From Alloacidobacterium dinghuense (GTDB lineage Bacteria > Acidobacteriota > Terriglobia > Terriglobales > Acidobacteriaceae): DNA of 64,000 nt. A program made the translations under genes and the position numbers. Of this stretch, positions 57,486-64,000 are shown in pieces. The DNA is taken from assembly GCF_014274465.1 (NCBI RefSeq), contig NZ_CP060394.1:1612001-1676000 (forward strand), read 5' to 3'. How positions within the stretch are numbered: the first letter of the stretch is position 1; each line of letters starts with the position of its first letter. A model generated the notes under the pieces. That model did not search any database and was not told where the DNA came from. It saw nothing but the letters and a program-made list of their open reading frames with translations.

Positions 57486-58511
57486 TCAGGAGCCGATGTA
57501 GCGCGCATAGAGACTGCGGGCCTGGGTAACATCCGTTGTCCCCTGAATGAGCGCTCGCCCGTCGGCAAACAGTGTGATGACGTAGTCGCCGCGCGTGAAG
57601 CGGAGCAGGAGGTTGTTCGATCGTACCTCGCCGTGAGGCTTAAGCTTCGTTTCCATCTCAGCAAAATCAACTGGCCGATAGTGCTCGTGGATTTGCACCG
57701 AATTGCGCCCGCAGAGCGTAATGTGAGGACGGCCTTCGCCCCGCAGATGAGCGAAATTACGCTGTTGGCAAACTTCGCAATCGGAGCGGAAACGCGATGT
57801 GCTGACCTCGGATCGCTCGTTTGTCCATAAATCGAAGGACAGAAGACTGCGGCGCAGTTTCGTTGTCGCGCCGGTGAGCAGCTTAAACGCTTCCGTTACT
57901 TGAATCGAAGCTGCGAGGTTCACCGCGGAGTTCAGGATGCCCGCCGTGTCGCAGGTTTCAACTATACCGCCGGGCGGCTTAGGGAAGATGCAGGCGAGAC
58001 AGGCCGTTTCGCCGGGCAGAATGTTCATGGTGACAGCGTAAGAGCCGATGGCGGCGGCGTAGATCCACGGCTTGCCCTGCTCGATTGCGTAATCGTTCAC
58101 CAGGTAGCGTGTCTCGAAATTGTCCGTAGCGTCGAGAATCAGGTCAGCGCCGCGCATCAGTTCGTGGATATTCGCCGGAACCAGGTCGGCGATCTGGGCG
58201 TGTACGTTGATTTCACTGTTGAGCAGGGCGATTTTCCTACGGGCGGCTTCCGCTTTGGGCAGGGCAAGCGTGGCGTCCTGCTCATCGAAGAGGACCTGGC
58301 GCTGCAGATTGCTTGCCTCGACGTAGTCGCGGTCAATGATCGTGAGTGTGCCTACCCCGGCGCGCGCCAGAAGGCCGGCCGTGGCGGCGCCGGTGGCTCC
58401 GCAGCCTACAATCGCAATGTGAGCCGCCTCCAGCTTGTGTTGTCCCTCGACGCCTATTCCGGGAAACAATATCTGACGAGAGTATCTCTCTGTTAACTGC
58501 AAATTCTGCAT
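57486..58511 (-). CDS. ThiF/MoeB/HesA family adenylyltransferase (E1-like)
   Basis: 341 residues. The nucleotide fold IAIVGCGATGAATAGLLARA (33-52) and the DNLQRQ-like segment EASNLQRQVLFDEQDATLAL are intact; DATDNFETRYLVNDYAI matches the E1 acidic loop. Zinc cysteines come as ACLACIF and DCEVCQQ. The possible catalytic cysteine is in GGIVETCDTAGIL. About 85 extra C-terminal residues (from AHLRGEGRPHITLCGRNSVQ) form a small appended domain. It adenylates the C-terminus of a ubiquitin-like sulfur carrier for molybdopterin or thiamine synthesis; the partner is not in the window. Confidence 0.87.
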   Translation of the reverse strand: MQNLQLTERYSRQILFPGIGVEGQHKLEAAHIAIVGCGATGAATAGLLARAGVGTLTIIDRDYVEASNLQRQVLFDEQDATLALPKAEAARRKIALLNSEINVHAQIADLVPANIHELMRGADLILDATDNFETRYLVNDYAIEQGKPWIYAAAIGSYAVTMNILPGETACLACIFPKPPGGIVETCDTAGILNSAVNLAASIQVTEAFKLLTGATTKLRRSLLSFDLWTNERSEVSTSRFRSDCEVCQQRNFAHLRGEGRPHITLCGRNSVQIHEHYRPVDFAEMETKLKPHGEVRSNNLLLRFTRGDYVITLFADGRALIQGTTDVTQARSLYARYIGS

Positions 58512-58631
58512 CTGCTTGTATCTTCTATTCCTGATTAGTATAGAGAATTGATGGAGCCTTCAGCGGACATGGGAGGGTTCTTGAAGTGAGCGGGTCTGCA
58601 TCTCATTCTTTCGTGGATTTAGAGGGGCTGA

Positions 58632-61600
58632 TTGGATTTTCGCTGCAAATCCTCGACGAGCATCTATCGAAAAGCGCTGCGCTGGTTCAGCCTCATGGTG
58701 TTGGCAGGTCTTCAGCTCTTCGCTTCCCGGAGCCTTTGTCAAAGTGCTCAACAGCCGCCTTTGACGGCAAGGGATGCGGCGCAGCGCGATATTACGCTGC
58801 GCAGCTGGGCGGGTTTGCAGGTGGAAGCGGTTCAGTTTAAAGGCATTCCTCCTGAAAGGCTGGCCCCGCTGCCGGAGAGTTTAGCGTTGCAACCGCATCA
58901 GCCGCTCGATCCGCTGAAGGTGCGGGATAGCCTGCGCCGTCTCTATGAAACGGGCCTCTACAAGACCATTGTGGTCGAGGGGCTGCGTCATGGTGATGCC
59001 GTCACCATCATCTTCAGCGGTGTGCCGAACCTGTTTATTGGGCGCATAACGGTAAACGGAATCAATAATGAGCGGCTTTCCGGCGTGCTGGAGCGCTCGA
59101 CCCGCATGAATGCCGGAACGGTCTTTAACGATGCCAAATTCCTGCAGGCGCAGAAGCTTCTTCAGGAGACGCTCGAAGAAAACGGCTTTTACCAATCGAA
59201 AATTTTTGCCAGCACAGCGGTTGACTCGGCAAATTCACAGGTGAATATCGTTTTCGAGATTGTCCAAGGCAAACAGGCGCGCGTAGGTGCTGTGGCGGTA
59301 CAAGGTGACAGCGGAATGACGATCGACAGCTTCCGCAAAAAAGGCAAGCTGAAGGAAGACTCGAAGGTGTCGCGCGATACCGTGAGCAACGCGCTGTCGC
59401 GCCTGCGGAAAAACTACCAGAAACAAAACCGGCTGGAAGCGTCCCTCAAACTGGATTCGCACACCTACCAGCCGCCGGTGAATCACCTGGACTATGGATT
59501 TTCGGCAGATCGTGGCCCCCTCGTCGTGGTACTCGTTGAGGGCGCTTCACTCAGCAAGGGAAAGATTAGGAACCTGGTGCCCGTCTACGAGGAGGGCGCG
59601 GTAGACGAAGACCTGCTGAATGAAGGCGACCGGCGCATCCGCGACTATTATCAGCGGGCGGGTTACTTCAATGTAAAAGTGACGCACGACGAGCAGCTGA
59701 AAGACAAGCAGCATTCCATCATTACGTTTACTGTTTCGCTCGGAATGAAGCATGAAGTGGCTTCGGTGACGGTCAACGGAAACAAGTATTTTGGCACCGA
59801 TACAATCCTGCCGCGGTTGAGTGTTGTGAAGTCGAGCATTGTGAATCGCCACGGCATGTACAGCCAGGCACTGGCGCAGGCCGATGTGAACGCGATCACG
59901 GCTCTGTACCAGAGCAACGGCTTCAGCAATGTAAAAGTAACGCCGGAAGTGAAAGACGCTGACGTAAACACGAAAGGGAAGAAAACAAAAGACGCTCAAC
60001 TGAGCGTGAACTACACGATCGATGAAGGCGCGCAGCAGCGTATCGGGGCATACGTCATCAATGGGGCGAGCAAGGTTCAGCTCTCCGATTTAACGCCGCT
60101 GCTCAACACCCAGTCAGGCCAGCCGTACTCATCGCTCAATATCACGCAGGATCGTGATTCGATCCTGACCTTTTACCTTAGCCACGGTTTTGACAATGCG
60201 CAGATTAACCTGCTGCAGCGGCCATCGCCGAAGGACCCGAACCTGATCGATGTGACCATGAACGTGACGGAGGGTGACCAGTTTTTCGTCAATCGCGTGC
60301 TGATCTCCGGTCTGCACTACACGCGGCCCAGCACCGTGGAAGACCGTGTGCTGATTCATCCGGGCGATCCTTTGAACCAGACGGCTCTGTTGGAGACACA
60401 GCGCAAACTCTACGATCTGACGCTCTTCAATCAGGTCAATACAGCGGTACAGAACCCGTTAGGTGATGAACTGCGCAAGAACGTGCTGCTGCAGTTCACC
60501 GAGGCGCGTCGCTGGGATATCAGCTATGGATTCGGTTTCCAGGCACAGACAGGCAATCCCCAAAGCAATTGCGCCAATCTCACGCCGCAACAGCTCATTC
60601 AGCTCGGCATCAATCCATCCACCTACACGTGCAGTCCGAATGGAAAAACGGGCGTGAGTCCCGCGGTACTCTTCAATATTTCCCGCATCAATATACGCGG
60701 CACGGACAAGTCCGTCTCGCTCAACACAACGCTTGGCACGCTCGAACAGCGCATATTGATGAGTTTTTCCAATCCGCATTTTCTGGACAAGCCTAAATTG
60801 AACCTTATTCTCACCGGCGGCTACACGAATGCGCAGGACGTGACGACCTATGCTTCTTCCCGGCTGGAGGGAACGATCCGATTGACCGATCGCGTCAACA
60901 AGCCGAATACGCTGATCTACTCATTTGGCTATCGTCGCGTGAAAGTAGACCCGAACAGCGTGCAGGTGGCTCCGGACGAGATTCCGCTGGTCTCAGAGCC
61001 GGTGCGTGTTGGTGGACCGGGAATTACGTGGATTCGTGACACTCGCGTGCCGACTCCTCTCGATGCAACCAGCGGAACCTTCACTACGGTCATAGAGAAC
61101 TGGGCGGATTCGCATTTTGCCTCGCAGGCTGACTTCAACCGCATCGATGGGACCAATTCGAGCTACTACAAGTTCGGCAAGCTGAATACGTGGGTTGTGG
61201 CGCGCAACACTCGTATCGCCGCAGAGCACTCGTATGGCGGATCGGACTACAATCTGGTTCCGCTTCCGGAGCGTCTCTACGCTGGCGGCGCTCAGTCGCA
61301 TCGCGGCTTCGGGATTAACGCTGCCGGGCCGCGCGATTCGCTGACGGGGTTCCCCATTGGCGGCACTGGGGCGTTTATCAACAACACAGAACTGCGCATG
61401 CCGAATCCGATGCTCCCATATGTCGGCAACAGTCTGGGCTTTGTTTTGTTCGAGGACATGGGTAACGTCTTTGAGTACGCCAGAGATATCTGGCCCAGCT
61501 TTACTCGCTTCCGGCAACCGAATCGAGATGGCTGCAGGAACTTAAATGAACAAGAGCAGTCCGTGCCGCATCCAGGGTCTCCCATCAGCGCGGCGGGATT

Positions 61601-61814
61601 GTGCAGCTTCAATTATTTCTCGCATGCAGTCGGCATCGGCCTGCGCTATCACACTCCCGTTGGGCCCATCCGTCTGGATTTCAGCTACAACCTGAATCCG
61701 CCGATCTATCCTGTCATCATTGATTATTCCAGCACGCCGACGAACCCGATTCCGGCCCATGTCGGCGAGGCCGGGCACTTCAATTTCTTTTTCAGCATCG
61801 GGCAGGCATTCTGA
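58632..61814 (+). CDS. BamA/TamA family outer-membrane assembly protein
   Basis: 1060 residues. A signal region (FSLMVLAGLQLFASRSLCQS) is followed by several POTRA-type units (LQVEAVQFKGIPPERLAPLP; LFIGRITVNGINNERLSGVL; HEVASVTVNGNKYFGTDTIL; QRIGAYVINGASKVQLSDLT; FFVNRVLISGLHYTRPSTVE). The C-terminal ~430 residues form the Omp85 beta-barrel, with the lid-lock RGFGINAAGPRD replacing the usual RGF/Y motif, and ending in FFFSIGQAF with a terminal phenylalanine. It inserts proteins into the outer membrane. TTG start with GAGGGG upstream. It overlaps the surA-like gene by one base. Confidence 0.9.
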   Translation: MDFRCKSSTSIYRKALRWFSLMVLAGLQLFASRSLCQSAQQPPLTARDAAQRDITLRSWAGLQVEAVQFKGIPPERLAPLPESLALQPHQPLDPLKVRDSLRRLYETGLYKTIVVEGLRHGDAVTIIFSGVPNLFIGRITVNGINNERLSGVLERSTRMNAGTVFNDAKFLQAQKLLQETLEENGFYQSKIFASTAVDSANSQVNIVFEIVQGKQARVGAVAVQGDSGMTIDSFRKKGKLKEDSKVSRDTVSNALSRLRKNYQKQNRLEASLKLDSHTYQPPVNHLDYGFSADRGPLVVVLVEGASLSKGKIRNLVPVYEEGAVDEDLLNEGDRRIRDYYQRAGYFNVKVTHDEQLKDKQHSIITFTVSLGMKHEVASVTVNGNKYFGTDTILPRLSVVKSSIVNRHGMYSQALAQADVNAITALYQSNGFSNVKVTPEVKDADVNTKGKKTKDAQLSVNYTIDEGAQQRIGAYVINGASKVQLSDLTPLLNTQSGQPYSSLNITQDRDSILTFYLSHGFDNAQINLLQRPSPKDPNLIDVTMNVTEGDQFFVNRVLISGLHYTRPSTVEDRVLIHPGDPLNQTALLETQRKLYDLTLFNQVNTAVQNPLGDELRKNVLLQFTEARRWDISYGFGFQAQTGNPQSNCANLTPQQLIQLGINPSTYTCSPNGKTGVSPAVLFNISRINIRGTDKSVSLNTTLGTLEQRILMSFSNPHFLDKPKLNLILTGGYTNAQDVTTYASSRLEGTIRLTDRVNKPNTLIYSFGYRRVKVDPNSVQVAPDEIPLVSEPVRVGGPGITWIRDTRVPTPLDATSGTFTTVIENWADSHFASQADFNRIDGTNSSYYKFGKLNTWVVARNTRIAAEHSYGGSDYNLVPLPERLYAGGAQSHRGFGINAAGPRDSLTGFPIGGTGAFINNTELRMPNPMLPYVGNSLGFVLFEDMGNVFEYARDIWPSFTRFRQPNRDGCRNLNEQEQSVPHPGSPISAAGLCSFNYFSHAVGIGLRYHTPVGPIRLDFSYNLNPPIYPVIIDYSSTPTNPIPAHVGEAGHFNFFFSIGQAF

Positions 61815-62602
61815 TGATAAGAGGCAGGCACAGCAGAGGATCCGGATTGCTCGCCGCACTTCTGTTCTGCCTGTGCGCCAATGGCCATGCTCAGTCGTCT
61901 CCGACCTCAGACGCTCGGCCGCAAGCACAGCCAGCGAGCCAGACACCGATCATCCTGGATCGTGTGATCGCGATTGTGAATGGAGATGTGCTGCTTGAGA
62001 GCGATGTGCGCGAAGAAATGCGCGTTGCTGTGCTTCAGCCCCTCAGCGTCCCCCCCGGTCAAAATACTGAAGTGAATGCCGCGCAACGGCTGATCAGGCG
62101 CGCGCTGATTCTGGAGCAGATGAGAGCGCAGCAGCAGATCGACTACAGGGTCAGTGACGACGAGGTGAAGAAGAGCCTTGCAGAATTGCGCGCGCAGATT
62201 CCCATCTGCCGGCAGATACATTGCTCCACTGAAGAGGGTTGGAACGAATTCCTTAAGTCCAACGGCATCACCGAGCAGGAGGCTGAGGAGCGGTGGCGAC
62301 AGCGACTGGAGATTCTAAAGTTCATCAACATCCGGTTCGGGACGGGCATTCGTATTTCCCGGCAGGACATTCAGAAGTACTACCAGGCAACCGTGGTGCC
62401 TGCCTTTGAGAAGATGAAGGAGAAACCGCCTACGCTTGAGAGCGTAACGCCCCGCATCCAGGAAATATTGCTGCAACAGCAGGTAAACTCCCTGCTGCGT
62501 GATTGGCTGCAGAGCCTGCGCCAACAAGGGAGCGTGCAGATTCTGGATCCGGCCTATGGGCAGAGCAGCAACGCGGACGAGGATGAGGGAGGCGGAGCGT
62601 GA
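61814..62602 (+). CDS. SurA-like periplasmic chaperone (SurA N-domain)
   Basis: 262 residues. The signal peptide (LLAALLFCLCANGHAQ) is followed by the SurA N-terminal pattern: IILDRVIAIVNGDVLLESDV, then RLIRRALILEQMRAQQQIDY, VSDDEVKKSLAELRAQIP, and later GTGIRISRQDIQKYYQATVV with a C-terminal helix (LLRDWLQSLRQQGSVQI). No parvulin PPIase domain is present, so it should act as a chaperone only. TGATG coupling to the BamA-like gene implies joint action on outer-membrane proteins. Confidence 0.85.
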   Translation: MIRGRHSRGSGLLAALLFCLCANGHAQSSPTSDARPQAQPASQTPIILDRVIAIVNGDVLLESDVREEMRVAVLQPLSVPPGQNTEVNAAQRLIRRALILEQMRAQQQIDYRVSDDEVKKSLAELRAQIPICRQIHCSTEEGWNEFLKSNGITEQEAEERWRQRLEILKFINIRFGTGIRISRQDIQKYYQATVVPAFEKMKEKPPTLESVTPRIQEILLQQQVNSLLRDWLQSLRQQGSVQILDPAYGQSSNADEDEGGGA

Positions 62603-64000
62603 GTACACAGACTTCAAATGTTCCGGTCGCCGCGCCTCCACCCGCGCGAAAGCGAAGAATCGGCCTGTATATTCTCGCGGGGGTTGTCGTTGTCATCCTG
62701 CTCGCGGTTGCCGGAATTGCCTGGTATGCCTCGACTCCGGATTTTGCAAATCGGGTCCGCCTGAAACTCATTGCCACGCTGGAGCAGGCGACTGGTGGAC
62801 GCGTGGAGCTTGACGCGTTTCATTGGACTTTGCGAAACCTTGCATTTGAAGCGGATGGACTGACGATTCACGGCCTGGAAGCAGCCAACGAAGTTCCGTA
62901 TGCGCACGTGGATCGTATTTACGTCCGCGTGAAGATTCTTTCCTTCATCCATCCGAAGATCGACCTGAATTATCTGGAAGCCGATCGTCCTGTTTTTCAT
63001 CTCATCATTTATCCGGACGGGTCCACGAATCAGCCCACGCCCAAGACCCAGACCAGCAACAAGTCTGTGAAGGATACGATCTTCGATCTCAAGGTCGGCA
63101 GGACAGAGATCAAGAATGGCGTTGCTCTCATCAATCAACGGGCGTTGCCGTTTGATCTTGCCGCAAACGATCTTGGCGTTGTCGTCACCTACTCGGCTCC
63201 ACAGGATCACTACCTCGCGACGCTGCATGCTGCAGACGTCACCGCGCAGAGAGGGAAATACTCTCCCGTTCCATCCAGGCTGGATGTTTCGGCTGATATC
63301 GGCCGCAACACACTGAACGTGTCACAGCTACAGTTGCAAACTGGCGACTCGCTGTTGAAAGCAACTGCTACTCTTCAGGACTTCGCCAATCCTCACTGGA
63401 CTCTGACGGCCCAGGGGAAGGTGGACGTCAGGGAAGTGATGGCGCTTGCACCTGTGGACGGGGTGGATCGCGGCATGGTCGATGTTGATCTGAAAGGGCA
63501 GGGCACACAGACGCAACTTGTACTCGATGGACGAGCCAAGGTTGCCGACGCGGCCTACCACGTCAATGACGTCCATATTACTGGAGTAGATGTTGACACA
63601 GCGCTCCATGCAACAGAAGACGACCTCGTCTTCAGCGGTGTTCGTGCAAGGATCAGACGCGGCGGGAGCGTCGATGCCGAGATGCGCGTCGCGCACTGGC
63701 TGGGCACAATGTTTGCGAAGCCCGGCACACCGCCCACCGAGACGGTGATGCGCGGAACGATTCGCGCAAAGCTGCACGGAATAACGCTGCGCACGACAAT
63801 GGCTTTCGTTGCTTCCAAAGAATATAACGAGCTTGGTTTCGATACTGTTACCTCTGGAGATGGCAGTGTCGACTGGACTGGTGATGCGTCAGACCTGACA
63901 GCGAAAGCGAATGTGACGTTTGTGCCATCGGCGCAGACGCCCGACGGTGAAGTTCCCATGACGGGCACGCTGGAAGGAACATATTTCCAGAGAAATGGCA
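62599..64000 (+). CDS. AsmA/TamB-like large envelope protein, N-terminal part (runs past window end)
   Basis: The frame is open from the GTG at 62599 to the window end, 467 codons. A short cytoplasmic basic segment (PPPARKRRIG) and one membrane helix (LYILAGVVVVILLAVAGIAW) lead into a periplasmic beta-rich domain: TLEQATGGRVELDAFHWTLR, GLTIHGLEAANEVPYAHVDR, VKILSFIHPKIDLNYLEADR. This is the N-terminal pattern of AsmA/TamB/DUF748 proteins, which bridge inner and outer membranes for lipid or protein transport. GGCGGAG is the ribosome binding site, and GTGA overlaps the SurA-like stop. Confidence 0.8.
   Translation, partial: MSTQTSNVPVAAPPPARKRRIGLYILAGVVVVILLAVAGIAWYASTPDFANRVRLKLIATLEQATGGRVELDAFHWTLRNLAFEADGLTIHGLEAANEVPYAHVDRIYVRVKILSFIHPKIDLNYLEADRPVFHLIIYPDGSTNQPTPKTQTSNKSVKDTIFDLKVGRTEIKNGVALINQRALPFDLAANDLGVVVTYSAPQDHYLATLHAADVTAQRGKYSPVPSRLDVSADIGRNTLNVSQLQLQTGDSLLKATATLQDFANPHWTLTAQGKVDVREVMALAPVDGVDRGMVDVDLKGQGTQTQLVLDGRAKVADAAYHVNDVHITGVDVDTALHATEDDLVFSGVRARIRRGGSVDAEMRVAHWLGTMFAKPGTPPTETVMRGTIRAKLHGITLRTTMAFVASKEYNELGFDTVTSGDGSVDWTGDASDLTAKANVTFVPSAQTPDGEVPMTGTLEGTYFQRNG

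Overview
The window looks like chromosomal DNA of an acidobacterium, most likely class Terriglobia / family Acidobacteriaceae. This is inferred from the gene families (a TPR-bearing Ser/Thr kinase tail, RMD1/YagE-like protein, CusF-SCO fusion, TlpA fusion, seven-helix membrane proteins), the moderately high GC, frequent GTG/TTG starts, and intergenic hairpin repeats built on a GGTGCCCC core of a type I associate with this group. No rRNA, tRNA, CRISPR array, insertion sequence or prophage was recognised.

Layout. 1-7.1 kb: 3' end of a kinase/TPR gene, a LacI-type regulator with a palindromic candidate operator, a membrane-anchored rhodanese, an amidase and a two-gene ABC exporter. 7.1-9.2 kb: a Tat-exported GH2 glycosidase. 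9.3-14 kb: a complete pstS-pstC-pstA-pstB-phoU operon with a candidate Pho box in front and a hairpin attenuator after pstS. 14-16.6 kb: an 84-bp tandem repeat, a NUDIX hydrolase, an RMD1/YagE-like protein and several dispersed repeats. 16.6-23 kb: an AddA/AddB-like helicase-nuclease pair. 23-30.6 kb: CusF-SCO fusion, gluconate kinase, an MsbA-type ABC exporter, an Orn/Lys/Arg decarboxylase and small membrane proteins. 30.7-43.5 kb: B12-binding radical SAM enzyme, secreted alpha/alpha-barrel protein, VOC protein, an internally deleted monooxygenase remnant, PHS-type MFS transporter, a frameshifted TlpA fusion, M28 peptidase, a second MFS exporter, a SnoaL-like protein and a small catalase. 43.6-47 kb: a DUF433/DUF5615 toxin-antitoxin pair, mscL, and the two CoA-transferase subunits placed convergently instead of in tandem. 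47-49.6 kb: an AT-richer structured leader, a secreted protein made of twelve near-identical 17-residue repeats, and two conserved-looking membrane proteins. 49.6-58.5 kb (minus strand): mtnA, a heme-O synthase / ABC / DUF420 cluster, an AI-2E-family permease with shikimate kinase, an ECF sigma/anti-sigma pair and a ThiF/MoeB-like E1. 58.6-64 kb: a BamA/TamA-like outer-membrane assembly protein, a SurA-like chaperone and an AsmA/TamB-like giant protein running off the end, with overlapping start and stop codons.

Functional themes are phosphate acquisition, envelope biogenesis, metal/redox handling linked to cytochrome oxidase assembly (SCO, CtaB, DUF420), and DNA-end processing. The most unusual locus is 47.2-48.2 kb. 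Its predicted mature protein begins exactly at the signal-peptidase site and consists only of the unit GITGSDPRPPKSSVVVA. The copies differ at many synonymous positions but almost never in amino acid, which points to selection on the peptide. All function assignments come from reading motifs; no database search was run.
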